Assembly (NCBI RefSeq): GCF_027887165.1
Contig: NC_077231.1
Location: forward strand, 189,476,834 to 189,540,833
Source of the DNA: Monodelphis domestica
Lineage: Eukaryota > Chordata > Mammalia > Didelphimorphia > Didelphidae
Length of the DNA stretch: 64,000 nt
Reading direction: 5' to 3'
A program made the position numbers and the translations under genes. The notes beneath the pieces were generated by a model. The model was not told where the DNA came from. It saw nothing but the letters and a program-made list of their open reading frames with translations, and searched no databases. Of this stretch, positions 22,546 through 35,479 are shown piece by piece. How positions within the stretch are numbered: position 1 is the first letter of the stretch; the number at the start of each line of letters is the position of its first letter.

Positions 22546-24339
22546 ATCTTTGCCTTCTCAATTTAAAACATGCTCTCAATGATTTCAAAAAATAGGTGTG
22601 TAGCTAAGAATTGCAGTGGCATCAGAACATAATCCCAAGAGAAACCCTCTGGCTAAATAATTGTTGGTTGTATACAGGTCATCTATAAATGTTTCTTCAA
22701 GAAATATAGGAACCAGAAAGTATCTTCTGAACTTGATCACACTGTGATGATTGAGTAGGGGAAAGAAAACCAGTTATTCAGAGATAGGGGAGAAATCAAC
22801 CAACCAGTATAAGGTAACAGGATTGCAGTACTAAATTTTTTCATTGAGTATGTTCAAGTGGAAAAAAATAAGTGAGTTACATACATAATAATAATAAATA
22901 ATAATCATGACAAAGTAGCAAAACTGCAGCCCTCTGGGTAGATGCTATGATGAACAATTTACAGTAAAACTAGAAAAGAATAATGTGGGACAAATTGGAA
23001 AGGAGTAAATGTGACACATACTAACTAAAAGACCATAGAAATTTAACCTCTCAATGTCAAGGAAATTGTGATGATAAATTAATACTACTAATAATAAAGA
23101 AGTACAGATGTGCATATATAAGGGCAGTCCTTACAGAAATGCAATTATGATACTAGATTGAAATTGGTCTATTCTGATACCTTCATCCATATTCGAGTCA
23201 AATTTTTAACCCTGTTTCACAAACTCATAACTGCCCCTGCCAAGCAGTGGGCTATCTTCATTATAAATCTTTTCTTCCATAAAATCTATGGATATTGATA
23301 AGCCTAGAAAACTATGGCAACACATGTTTCCTTTAGTTCAATGATTGGAATTTTCCATCACTTTTTAAAACAAACCACTCATTTATTTTACTTCTTTAAA
23401 AAAGCACACACAAATATTCTAATGCATTATATTACTGAAGATACAGCACTAGATATGGAGTCTCTTCCTTAAGCATTTATTCTTTACTAAAGTGACCACA
23501 GGTAATATATTCAGATTTAATATTACTTAAACATTACTTAAATTACTTAAACATCTGTCATATCAGATGTTTAAAGTTATACATTACTAACAACATAATT
23601 TGCTATTTCAGATATTTAGTGTTTTGTATACTTAACCAAAATGTTATAAAACTTTACATTGTGGAAAATATAATAAAGTTTCACTGTACATAAATCAGTA
23701 TGCCACATATATAATATTGGTATGAGGCAAATTTTGACTTGTAAAACTTTTACTTAGCATAGTTAAAAATCATGTGAATGGAGGAAAATAGAATATGTTT
23801 ATAACATATTTGCATTTGAAGATATTGTCTGAACAAATTGTTAGCACTTTCTAGAAAAAATTATTCATGTAAATAAATACTGAAACCAGTGCATGTAGAA
23901 ACACAATTTAAAAGTATAAAAGATTCTATTTTCAAAAAAGAAATGAAACAACTGCATGTTATAAGATTTTTTACTCTATTTCAGATTACACAGTACACAG
24001 TCATCATTGCTACTAACTTTTATTTTACTATCTCCATTTTCCTTAGTATTTAAAGATTTAAAAATAACTGGGATTTGTCACTCAAATGTTTCCTTATCCT
24101 TAGAAATTTTAAAGGTATCTGATTATTTTAACTTTAATTTTATTGAGCCTTATTGACAAAAAAGAAAACAATATTTTTAATGTTTAAAATATAGATGACA
24201 TTTTTCTAATCATCCATCTCATTGAAATGGATTATTTCTTTGCAAAATTAACAAACAAAGCTATTGGAATTCATTTTTCCCATCTATGTCATTTAAACTC
24301 ATATTTTCCTCCTACAAATAAGCCATGAATTAATTAATT
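22546..24339. other. Intergenic AT-rich DNA, nothing recognised
   Basis: About 1.8 kb without a supportable gene or named repeat. A small hairpin around 23545-23575 ('aaacatctg' and its complement around 'tcatat') and short direct repeats of 'attacttaaa' are present. Confidence 0.4.
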
Positions 24340-24832
24340 CATACATTCACTCAGCTATTCAAGAAACAATTAATAGCTATCTAATATATGCAAGGCATTG
24401 TGTTGAATGCTGTGAAGAATACAATAATAACTATAACATGGTGCCCTTCCTTTAAGATTAGAGTTTAATGGGGAAAATAAGATGTCAGTTAATTTCAATA
24501 ATTCTAATGTTCTGTTATTTTAATAATAAGGATATTATTTCTACCTACACATACTAAAACCTCTCATATCTTCAATAGACTTTTTAATGAAATGTAGTAG
24601 GTCCCCCAAATTTATCATCTGTTAATCACTTAAGAAGGTTCATGGATAATAGTACATTTTGTAGTATTTTAGGAATTTGGGTAGTTTTTTTGTGGGAAAG
24701 CAGAAAGCATATGAAATTAAATGATAGGAGAAAAATCTGTAATAAGGTTAAGGATAGATAATGGAGAACTTTGAATACAAGTACAAGGAATATGAATTTT
24801 ATTCAGTAGCCAATAAAGAGTTGCCTCATTGC
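24340..24832 (-). mobile_element. L2 LINE, segment 1 of 3
   Basis: The 3' end in reverse complement: 'tatgcaaggcattgtgttga', then 'tttaagattagagtttaatg', then 'tggagaactttgaatacaag' and 'cagtagccaataaagagttg'. It is interrupted by a SINE at 24833 and continues at 25089. Confidence 0.7.
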
Positions 24833-25088
24833 ATCTAGAGGTAGCTTGATGGCTCAGTGGATAGAGTCCTGAGTCTGGAGTCAAAAAGTCCTAAGTTCAA
24901 ATCTGGCCTCAGATAGCTGTGTTACTCTGCAGAAGTCATTTGACTTCTCTATGCCTTAATTCTGTAGAGAAGAAAACAGTGAACCACTCCAATATCTTTG
25001 TCAAGAAACCCTAATGGATAGTACTCATGTGCTATGATCCACATGGTCATGAAGTGTCAGATACAACTGAATGGCTGATCAGCAATAC
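24833..25088 (+). mobile_element. Marsupial tRNA-derived SINE inserted in L2
   Basis: Full module order on the plus strand: tRNA-like head 'gatggctcagtggatagagt' (A-box region), 'ctaagttcaaatctggcctc' (B-box region), 'agctgtgttactctgcagaa', 'aaccactccaatatctttgt', 'atacaactgaatggctgatc'. The head carries recognisable RNA polymerase III promoter boxes, though this copy is diverged. Confidence 0.88.
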
Positions 25089-25294
25089 TGCAGAACCATT
25101 GAAAATGTTAAAGATAGGGAATAAGATGAACAGCATTATATTTTAGAAAGATTTTCTGGCCAGCATGGTGTAATATAGTTTAGAAGAAAGAGATCTAAAG
25201 GTAAAAATAATGGTTGGAATACTGCTTTTAAAGGCCAGAAAAAGAAGAAAGGTAGACCTGAACTATTTCAGTGGTAGTGGGAAGACATCAACAG
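25089..25294 (-). mobile_element. L2 LINE, segment 2 of 3
   Basis: Contains 'attttagaaagattttctgg' and 'gacctgaactatttcagtgg', which continue the L2 order from the segment left of the SINE. Confidence 0.6.
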
Positions 25295-25505
25295 GATTTC
25301 TGAAAGACTTATTACAGCAAATACTATCCACCTCCAGAGAAAGAACTATTGAAATCAGATGAATATGGATCAAAGCATACTATCACTCACATCAATGTAG
25401 TAATCATTTTATTTAGGGATTTTGGTTTTGTATGAATGTGACCTAATAATAATGATGAATATGGAAATGTGTTTTACATGATAATGACAAATTAAACTAA
25501 AAAAG
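25295..25505 (+). mobile_element. L1 3'-end fragment inserted in L2
   Basis: Reads 'caaatactatccacctccag', 'agaaagaactattgaaatca', 'ggtttt' runs and 'aatatggaaatgtgttttac', the 3' UTR of an older marsupial L1 type. It is short, 5'-truncated and in plus orientation. Confidence 0.6.
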
Positions 25506-25990
25506 AATCAACAAGATTCATAATGGTTTGATATTTTGCTAGGGTAGAAGTTTGATTTGGAGGAGGCAAGAATCAAATTCAACTTTGACTGGGAAGATGA
25601 TGATGCCGTTAAAAGAAATATGAAAGTCAGAAAGAGGAGCAACTTATGGTAGGGGGATGGAAATATGATGACATTAATTTAGGCAGGCTACATTTGAGAA
25701 GAATCAGGTGGAATTATCTAGTAGGTAGTTAGAAATATAAGTTTTCTGAAGTCCTGATTAGAGATATGGTAAGATGTGTGGTTATTATCCAGAGAAGTGA
25801 CTTTTGAAGTTGTAGAAAAAGAAGAGATCCATATAAGAAAGTATGTAGATATATGAAAGAGTGTTTAGGACCCAAACCTTGGAAATAACTATATTTACCA
25901 TTTGGGATTAGGTAAAGGAGCGTATGAAGGAGGCAGCAAAACTGTCAGAGAGTTTAAGTAGCACCATAAAAAATGGTTTATAACTCACTT
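25506..25990 (-). mobile_element. L2 LINE, segment 3 of 3
   Basis: Continues the L2: 'actgggaagatgatgatgcc', 'ggcaggctacatttgagaag', 'ctagtaggtagttagaaata', 'aggaggcagcaaaactgtca'. The element as a whole spans about 1.65 kb of window with two insertions. Confidence 0.65.
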
Positions 25991-26658
25991 TTCATTTTGA
26001 TTCAGGGGATATTGCAATGGGGATTTTTAAGAAAACTGCATTAAGAAAAGTCTAAGGTACTTAAAAAGCAGCAAGGGAACAATTACTATATAAAACTCTT
26101 CTGTGTATGGGCACTGAGTATCATTATTCAACAAACATTATACTTACTTTGATACCTCAAAAAGATCCTTTATTTCATCAAGGTAGATACTCCACTGATA
26201 AAGATAACAATCCCTTGGGAGTTTCCATGTTTCAAAAATTCAGCCTGTTTTTCTGATGATGGATTTCTCAAATTTAGCTAAATTTGTCCTAGGACAACAT
26301 ACAGGTAAACAATAATCCTATATTGAAAGCTTTCCCCATTTGGTAAGATCTGTTAAAAGCTCGCTAGTAAAGCCTAACATTTTATAGATTATGACATCAA
26401 GGAATAATCTTGAAGGACTCAAACATGTCATCATACATAAGTTTGTATTTATGTTAAAATGAAATGCTTCAATAGTATGAATGTGTATATAGACACTCAT
26501 AAATATACACATATGTACATTAAACATATATGTTGAATATCTCAAATATTGACTAATAAATGGGATTTATAATAATTAGACTAATGCAACCTGTACAGTT
26601 AAATATACTTAGAACTGAAATCAATATAGGAAGGCAGTGAAACACAACAACATATTGA
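25991..26658. other. Intergenic DNA, nothing recognised
   Basis: No gene or repeat family supported. Confidence 0.4.
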
Positions 26659-27514
<856 letters not shown>

Positions 27515-27761
27515 TTGGAGAGTAACAATGTAGTGCAATAGATAGAATGCTATGGTTGGAGTCAGGAAAACCTGAGTTTGAATTCAGATTCTGAGAGTTA
27601 TTATCTTCCATTTGCTTCAGTTTGCTCACCTACAAAATGATGATAATAATAGCACCTACCTCCCAGGGATGTTATAGGATATAGTAATGAGATGATAATT
27701 ATAAAGCATTTAGCATAATACCTGCCAAAGAGTAACCACTATATCAGTCTTGTTGTTGTTA
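27515..27761 (+). mobile_element. MIR-like SINE carrying a 3' microsatellite
   Basis: Order 'gtgcaatagatagaatgcta', 'acctgagtttgaattcagat', 'tacaaaatgatgataataat', 'agcacctacctcccagggat', 'aagcatttagcataatacct'. The element ends in 'tgttgttgttaatcatcatc', and the (ATC)n and (TTC)n arrays start there, so the arrays probably grew from the SINE tail. Confidence 0.78.
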
Positions 27762-27944
27762 ATCATCATCATCATCATCATCTTCTTCTTCTTCTTCTTC
27801 TTCTTCTTCTTCTTCTTCTTCTTCTTCTTCTTCTTCTTCTTCTTCTTCTTCTTCTTCTTCTTCTTCTTCTTCTTCTTCTTCTTCTTCTTCTTCTTCTTCT
27901 TCTTCTTCTTCTTCTTCTTCTTCTTCTTCTTCTTCTTCTTCTTC
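27762..27944. repeat. (ATC)n then (TTC)n trinucleotide array
   Basis: Six or so ATC units are followed by an uninterrupted 164-base TTC run (27781-27944, about 54 units). On the minus strand this is GAA. The poly-Phe and poly-Lys frames through it are not genes. Confidence 0.98.
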
Positions 27945-29154
27945 CCCTTCATCCTCTTCTTATTAGTCCTCCTTTTCTAAAAGATATTATGAATCAAATT
28001 CACTTGAATATTTAAATAGAAGGATGAATCAAGATTATTCACTCTGGAAATTTTTAGAAAAAGACAGTATTATACAAAAAACTATAAAATGTGGAATATG
28101 TTGTATGGGTGTTGAAAAGTGCAGAGCTGATAATGTTCAATTTTGAAATTGTCTCCTATGGGGAGCTCCTAAACAAACAAAAAACTAACTAACAAAGCAT
28201 ATTGATTAAATGCTAACTCACAACTCTTGAGATTTTTTCCCCTCAAATCAGTCTACAACAGAATTAAGATAAATAGCTGTATTGTGTAGCATAAAGTGTT
28301 TGTTAATTTTTGTTCCCTTTTTTAAAGGTGTATAGAGATTGGAGAGAAAGACCTTTGGAATCCTACACTTTGACTGATCTCTACAGCTGATATAATGAAC
28401 CTTTTTCTGTCAAATAAATGCCCTGTGAAGTACAAAACTGAATGATAACATCACCAAGAAATATATTAGGATCCATATACACTTTTGTCCTCTGGTATGT
28501 AAATGAAGACACCTCAGCTATATCAAAATTTATTTGAGAGCTGAACAATGTGTCTCCATTTCTTGCAAATAGTGATTAACTTTAAGTAAATCATAAGTTT
28601 CTCATTATGCAAAAGAAAGTATCATTGGTAAAATTTCCCTGTATTTTCATTGTGTCATATGTTATATTATCATCTCAAAAATCACAATTAATTTGGCTCA
28701 CCATCACTGAAATTCAAGTAAAAATGGATATCATGAACTATTTTCCAACCAATTTTAAAAGTAATCTTATTTTATTGTATTCTTTCTGTATTTTTACATA
28801 ATTAGTAAATACATAATTATGTATTTTTACATAATTAGTAAACCTCATGTTTTAAAACCAGAATTTAAAGTAATGCCTTTCTTAGATTTCATTCTCATTT
28901 AAGAAACAAAGGTATTTTACTTAAGTGTCTATTTAAAAATAATAGATTAGTAAGTTGAAAAACAAATGGATCAGGGAACAAAAAATAAAACAGAAACAAT
29001 GATTAGTTGAATTCAGTAAGACAATTTGTTTGTGGTACATTCTTTTCAAAATAGCTTTTTGTTTGCCCAAATGCATGGTTTTCCATGGCCAAAGAATAAT
29101 ACTATGCATACAATTTATACATTCTGAGGTTTTCCATACCCACCTCACCTTTGG
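27945..29154. other. Intergenic DNA, one small tandem duplication
   Basis: No gene seen. At 28788-28842 a 33-base unit is partly duplicated, giving two perfect 22-base copies (28788-28809 and 28821-28842). Confidence 0.45.
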
Positions 29155-30085
29155 GAGCCACCCAGTGGTCTCTTTGAGGGTGAGGGCATACTCTATCTAG
29201 ATGTGATGATCCGGTTGAGTAATGGAGATGAGAGACACTGCGTGATTAGGCCCACATGCATAGGCATCACACAGTGTTCTGCCATAGCATGGAGGTTCGT
29301 TTATTATATAGTCTGGTGATTACATACTTCTTTGACACACAATCTTCTTCATATATGGTTCCCATGAAACTTAACAACAAGACACATAGCCTAAGGAGAT
29401 AGTCAACAAAACATTGTTGCTATAGATGAATGACATAAACAGGGTTCTCCCTGACCTAGGAGAATCATTGTTACTTTTGGTCAGCTTTCACAATCAATCA
29501 CAATTACTTAGGAGATGGATAACAAAACATTTCATAGCTAGGTACAAGGTTAGAGGGCAATTTAATGACAGACCAGATTTGGGGTTTTCCTCAATTTACA
29601 AGTTCGGTTTTTCTTGTGTTACTTTAAAGCACCTGGCAATGTTGCCTGGTTTCTATCCATCAACAAATTCATTGGAGTGTGATAACTAAAAGGAAAGATT
29701 TATTATAGTGCTCAAGCATTTGGCCAGTGTTTATTATGGGGCCTTGAAGTGTATCCGTGCTTGAGTGAGAGAAAGGAGGGGTAATGGGCAATAATCTTTG
29801 GGCTTTAATTCTGTAAATGCAATCTTTTGGGGGTAATGATCTAGGGAGATTAAAGTGGGACATATATGTATTGATCCTATAAGTATTTGCTCTCATATTA
29901 TTTCTCCTGTATTTGGGAGAGAAGAATAATCATAACAAGTCCATTAGTTAGGAAAGTTGGAGAGAAGTCACAGAAGGGGGTCAATGGGGGCTTTGTTCTT
30001 GAGGGGCTGCCTTGCAGTTCCTGTCTTCCAAACTGTGACCTTGTCAGTCAGTGGGGGGTCTGTTGATTCCCCACACCTCACCAGA
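29155..30085 (-). mobile_element. Candidate solo LTR or LTR pair fossil, minus strand
   Basis: Read on the minus strand, the segment near 29290-29320 has a TATA-like box immediately before 'aataaacgaacctcc', the TATA/polyadenylation arrangement common in retroviral LTRs. A start-like 'tgtggggaatcaaca' lies near 30080. There are no internal gag, pol or env frames, so at most LTR sequence remains. It looks old and broken. Family unknown, ends approximate. The left 540 bases are the better-supported part. Confidence 0.4.
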
Positions 30086-30564
30086 CTAATTCTTGGAAAG
30101 CATATATGGTCAATCTGTAGAACTCTACACATTTGTGAGGTGAATTGTGTCTTAATTCACAAATGTTCTAGGTCAAATGAAATACTTAATAGATACAATT
30201 AGAAAAATTGTTTAGTCATCCTCTGAACATTGATATTAAGTTCTCTTAGGGAATATTCTCATCAACAGTGTTTGCCACTACCAAGAAGGATATTTTTTGA
30301 GGATTTCTGATGTAGGAAGAGTTCTCCATAAATAGTAAGATTATGTAGACCATTGAATAAATCCATCATTACATTTTTCTTGGACAGGAAGTAGATAGTT
30401 GGATAGATTCTGATCTCCAGAAAATAGGGAACTTTCATTGATAAGATTAGAAATCCACTGAAATATTAATTACTTTTGAGTTTCCAGAGAAGTAACCCAC
30501 ACACAATATTTTACAGACCTTACATTGCTATTGTAATAACCACTAATGGCATGTAAGTAGGACT
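30086..30564. other. Intergenic DNA, nothing recognised
   Basis: No gene or named repeat supported. Confidence 0.4.
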
Positions 30565-31205
30565 AAATCAATTAACAAACATATGACTAAATGCTTAATA
30601 AGTACAAGGCATTGAACTAGACTTTGGGTATAAAAATATAAAAATCAAAAAGTCTGTCCTCAAGCAGCTAATATTCTATTAGGGCTGAAGTGATATGTAT
30701 ATAAAATATACATATATACACATATGTACTTATATATGGATATGTGTATAATGCATATTATGACACAATAATCATAGAAAATAACATATTATAAAAGGGA
30801 CAAAACCAGAAGCTCAGAGATCAAAAAATTATTTATGAGATGGTTTCATGTGAGAAAAGTTCTGAAGAGAAAAAATGGATTCTAAGTAGCAAAAGTAAGG
30901 AGGCAATAAATTCTAACAAACAGAGGAGCATGAAGTTAGTACCCAAATTCAGAAATAGGAGATGAAGCATTCTGGGTCAGAAACAATAGGAAGACCAGTT
31001 TGGTGAAAGTATAAAGTGAGAAGAGATATAACGTAAAATAATGCTAGAATTATCAGTTTGGCATAAGTTCTGAAGGGCTTTGAAAGTCAAATAAGGGAGT
31101 TTATTTTTGATCTTGAGGGCAATATGGAGCCATTGCATTTCATTGAATAGGGAAATGACATAACAAGACCTGCACTTAAGTAAAATCATATTGACAATTA
31201 TATAT
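30565..31205 (-). mobile_element. L2 LINE fragment
   Basis: From the 3' end: 'gcttaataagtacaaggcat', 'tgtcctcaagcagctaatat', 'agttctgaagggctttgaaa', 'gggcaatatggagccattgc', 'gacctgcacttaagtaaaat'. This is a clean reverse-complement L2 order over 640 bases. A TA-rich insert lies at about 30690-30750. Confidence 0.8.
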
Positions 31206-32919
31206 AAAATAAATCAGAAGGGGGGAAAGGAACTTTAAGACCAGAGAGAGAAGATGAATGAACTGTTTCACAAGGTGAAACACCTAGTTAATTCTACATC
31301 TGAAATTCAATCCTACAGTTTTTGACTTTCTCAAGCACAGTTTCTCTAGCATATTCTATATGATGATTATACCTTACACTAATTGTTTATTTTTCCTGCT
31401 TTCTTATTTTCCCTTTGGCCATTTGAATCCTTCTACTGCTTTGGCCTTTTTTAGTTATGAAACCATTTGCAAGAATAGAAAAGCTCAGCATCTCCCCGTT
31501 AAGTTAATTCAGAGTACAATTCATGTTTAAAACATGAAATTGAAATGAGATAACGTATGTGAAAGTGCTTTTTAAACTGTAAAGAGCTATACAAACGTGA
31601 GGTATTAAGGTTTTATTCCAAGAGATGATATCAGAAAGTACCAGACCAAGTAACGTAAGTGCAATTACTGAACAAGCATTTGAAACCACTAAATATATTC
31701 TGGTTACTCCAAACAAACTTCTTTGCACTGAGATCTTTTTAGAGGCAGTAAGTACTCTTACAAAGAGTTTAACAGAAGGGAATGAAGAATAAAAACTTAG
31801 TGATAAATAAATATAAAAAAAACTTTAATAACCTTTCTCAACAAGTATTTACCTGAGGGGACTAGAACAGCTGCAATGTAAATACCTGATTAATAACCTT
31901 TATTGAAGTTTTTTAATTTAAATTAAAACCCAATGCAAACTAAGTTGTAAACAAACTAAATTTATATTATATTAATTTTCAGAAGAAGAGGTTTGCAGGT
32001 ATTTGATACTGACCATATACATGAACTCAATAAAATTATTTTGCCTTTATATCACCCCATGTCAAATATGGCTGCCAACACAAATCAAATATTTCACAAA
32101 TGACTTTTGATTGCTTGATTTATTTTATTTTATTTTGTTATAAAAATATCATGATTAGTAATGTCTGAAAGAGACATCAATTTTTTCATTTAAAAAATCC
32201 AAACAAGTGCACTGTGGGTATCCAACTAGCACATTAGAGCAATTCAAATAGTTTGTTGGGCTTTTTAAGTAAACAAGTAAATTAATTGTCACTTGACACA
32301 TAGAAGATGGTTACTTAAATGATGAAAACCTTACAGCCCTTTTCTAAAGTTATCCGCTTCCATGAACTATTTAGAAGCAATTCATCTTCTCTGTCAATGT
32401 TCATGCCCTATGCAAGATCATATACTTCTCCATTTTTACAAAAAGACTTATTTCCCTAAAACTCTTTCTGCTCCTTCTGCATTTAAAGAGACAATTCTCA
32501 TTTTTTGACATTGACTATATTTCACCACAATTAATCCTTATATTATAAATATGATAATAAGTTCAAGATGAAAGGATAGATTATCATTTTTCCCTAGCTT
32601 CCCTATCAAATACTCATGGATTTCTGTGAAGGATGCAAAAAAGAATGATGCCAGAAACAAAAAATTAAAGATACTGTGCATAGAGTAAGGAGGTTTGGGT
32701 TCCAATCTAAACATATTAGCCATGTGATTATGGGGGAATTATTTAATTTCTTTTCTCCTAAGTTTTTTTCTCCTATAAATTCTCCTATAAATTCCAGTTA
32801 ATATTTTCATAGGTGAAGCATTTTACATAACTGAAAGCAATGGAGAGGAGTAAAATCAGAAGGCATTAGAGATATGCAAAATCCTTTTGTAATTACCATG
32901 TCAAATTTGAAACATGCAA
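31206..32919. other. Intergenic AT-rich DNA, nothing recognised
   Basis: About 1.7 kb without a supportable gene. Open frames of 60-75 codons show no known motifs. Confidence 0.4.
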
Positions 32920-33735
32920 ATGAAAAAGTAATATGAAGTAATGAATGTTGGAGGGGAAGAGGCAAAATTGGGACATTAATGCATTGCTGGTGAAGTTGTA
33001 AATTGATTCAACCATTCTGGATGGTAATTTGGAATTATGCCCAAAGGGTGCTAAAAGACTGCCCTTTGATCCAGGCATACCACTGCTGGGTTTATATCTC
33101 AAAGAGATAATAAGGAAAAAGACTTGAAAAAATATTTATAGCCATGCTCTTTGTGGTGGCAAAAATTGGAAAAGGAGGGCATGCCCTTTGATTGGAGAAT
33201 GGCTTAACAAGTTGTGGTATCTGTTGATGATGGAATACTATTGTGCTCAAAGGAATAATAAAGTGGAGGAATTCCATGGGGACTGAAATGTCCTCCAGGA
33301 ATTGATGCCAAGTGAAAGGAGCAGAACCAGGAGAACATTATACACAGAGACTGACACACTGTAGTATAATTTAATGTAAAGAACTTCTCTACTAGCAGTG
33401 ATGCAATGATCCAGGACAATTCTGAGAGACTTATGAGAAAGAAGCTATCCAGATCCAGAGAAAGAACTGTGGGTGTAGAAACACAGAAGAAAAACAACTG
33501 CTTGATCACATGGGTCAATGGGAATATGATTGGGGATGTTGACTCTAAATGATCACCCCAGTACAATTATCAATAAAAAGGAAATGGGACATGATTAATG
33601 ATATATGTAAAACCCAGTGTAATTGTGTGTCAACAACAGGGAATGGTGGAGAGGAAGGGTGGGAAAGAACATGAATCATGTAACCATGGAAAAATATTCT
33701 AAATTAATTAATTAAATAAAATATTTCAATTGAAA
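32920..33735 (+). mobile_element. 5'-truncated L1: ORF2 end, 3' UTR and A-rich tail
   Basis: Plus-strand copy with 'gggacattaatgcattgctg', 'gattggagaatggcttaaca', 'gaagaaaaacaactgcttga', 'gaacatgaatcatgtaacca', and an A-rich tail 'attaattaattaaataaa' near 33700-33722. It mirrors the minus-strand element at 2.7-3.5 kb base for base in order, so it belongs to the same L1 group. It is followed directly by a (CTAT)n array. Confidence 0.88.
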
Positions 33736-33756
33736 AAAGTAGTATGTCCATAAGTC

Positions 33757-33811
<55 letters not shown>

Positions 33812-33821
33812 CCTATCTATC
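33757..33821. repeat. (CTAT)n microsatellite
   Basis: About 16 tetranucleotide units with one variant ('ctac') near the right end. It lies 3' of the L1 tail. Confidence 0.97.
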
Positions 33822-33844
33822 CCAAGATAATAAAAAACAATTAC

Positions 33845-34060
33845 AGGACCTGCTAAGCCAAGTCAATGTGGCCATTTATAATCAGGGACTTCAGTGTGAA
33901 GATGGATTCAGAAAATGATAGAGAAACATATGTGGGAAAATGTGGCTCAGGATTGAAAAACAAAAGATACCAATGGCTCATTGTCTGTTCAGAAATGGCA
34001 GTCACATATATTTTACTTCTGGAAGAAACAAATGTGTGAGAAAAGGCAACGACTGAGTAA
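33845..34060 (+). mobile_element. RTE-like endonuclease fragment
   Basis: One frame reads IIRDFSVKMDSENDRETYVG, then KCGSGLKNKRYQWLIVCSEM. This follows the RTE/BovB endonuclease pattern (family: IIIGDFNAKVG, then GKYG-G-RNERG-RL). The glycine before the aspartate is replaced by arginine. The frame breaks soon after. RTE sequence may extend to the right, but I cannot follow it. Confidence 0.4.
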
Positions 34061-34739
34061 CATCACCAAAAAAAATTGGCCTTTTCTTGAGAGAAAGAAA
34101 TGACTGTGACTGTTCCACTAGAATAAGAAGCATCATATTTAGCTGCCTATGTGCAGTCAGTTTTGTCATACTTAACACAATACAAGCCAACAAGACTATA
34201 AAATTTAAAAAAAGATGAGTAACACATATTCCTGCAAAAATTGAACCAATGTACCTCACATCAGTCATCAAAACAAATAGGTTTAAAGTGTCAAAAAACT
34301 GACCTAAATAGCAAACACTTTCTAAGTGGAAAGGGAAGAAAAACAGCACTAGTTTAAAATAAAAACTCATTTGTAAAACTCTGTAGAGGATGGGGAAGGA
34401 GAATTACAAATAATGACAAAAACACACCAAGAAGTGCAATTGAAAACCAGTGTACAGAAGCTTTGTATGAATCTCAACCAGGTCATATAACCTAAACGAA
34501 AATTAAAATCAATGTGGCAGGAAGACAAGCAACAAGAATGTGTTAAGAACAATGGTAAGGAATGAGGATGCAAGAAGTAAGGCAACTCTGAAGGAAAAGT
34601 ATAGTGGGAAAGAAAAATATGATAAGAAAAATATACACAGGATGTGGAAGTTAGAGATCATAGAGGTAGAGATGATAAGGAAGAGCATTACAAGCATAGT
34701 TGACAATAAATAGAAGGGTAGGGACCTTGAAAAGGAAGT
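34061..34739. other. Intergenic DNA, possibly decayed RTE
   Basis: A 122-codon minus-strand open frame (34002-34370) is hydrophobic but matches nothing I know and lies opposite possible LINE sequence. I do not call it a gene. Confidence 0.3.
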
Positions 34740-34925
34740 CTTTTCTGTGTGAGGCAATTTGGGTTGCTAAAAGTATGGTGGTACCCATAACAGTAATTAG
34801 GAACTTTGGGAGTGGTTATATTTATGGGCAAATTTTATGAGTTTATTTTGGATGCTTGGAATTTGAAGTGCTTGTGAGACATTCAGTTTGAAATGCCTAT
34901 TAGGTATTTAAGCCTTAAAGCATCT
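34740..34925 (-). mobile_element. L2 LINE fragment
   Basis: Reads 'gagtttattttggatgcttg', 'gagacattcagtttgaaatg', 'cctattaggtatttaag', the reverse-complement L2 block order also seen at 25.7 kb. Confidence 0.6.
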
Positions 34926-35479
34926 GCTGCAGCAATGATTTTGTGAATATTTTAATATACAAAGTATTTTGATCAATGAAAACACAGAGATGATGTTTAT
35001 CAATGACCACTTAATAACATTAAGCAAAACATCAAACTGGAAGATGATAAAATAAACTTTGCAGAATTTGTCTAAAATCTTACCTTACTACCTTTCTACC
35101 TTGTGAGAAAACTTTATCCAATTGTTGGAATTGGGAGACAACGTTATTACATTGTTTGAACCTAACCCTATGAGACTCTTTTTGCTTTTTGGAGACCTTT
35201 AACCAAAGATCTGTTATGATGACCAGAATCCAAATCATATCCTAAGACTGATGCAATGAATTTTCTTACAGTTATACATCTCAAGCAATCCCTATGTCTT
35301 GAAACAGATCTGAAAATAGATCATCAGAGATCTGTTATTGTTTCCAATGTTCCTTTGATTCCAAAGACACCAGGAGGGGGAACCTCTTTTATCTGATTTC
35401 ATGTAACTGGAGCTATTCACTCTCTCTCTCCTGTCTTGGAAAGTCCCTAGTTTTCCTTCAATTCGAAATTAGATTACTA
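34926..35479. other. Intergenic DNA, nothing recognised
   Basis: Sequence of slightly higher complexity at 35090-35470, but no frame or family could be assigned. Confidence 0.35.

Noticed and set aside
24833-25088. tRNA gene
   Set aside because: The head resembles a tRNA with A and B boxes but belongs to a SINE and does not fold as a complete tRNA. The same holds for the SINEs at 16.5, 57.8 and 63.6 kb.
27710-27980. Poly-Lys (minus) and poly-Phe (plus) open frames
   Set aside because: They only translate the (TTC)n array.
33092-33566. Minus-strand frames opposite the L1 at 32.9-33.7 kb; equivalent plus-strand frames at 2.9-3.4 and 5.0-5.4 kb
   Set aside because: Antisense shadows of L1 ORF2.
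33757-33821. Regular tandem repeats considered as a possible CRISPR array
   Set aside because: Tetranucleotide microsatellite without spacers; the sequence is from a mammal.
34002-34370. 122-codon hydrophobic minus-strand frame
   Set aside because: Looks membrane-like by composition only (opposite of A-rich DNA), with no family motif. The plus strand may be decayed RTE sequence.
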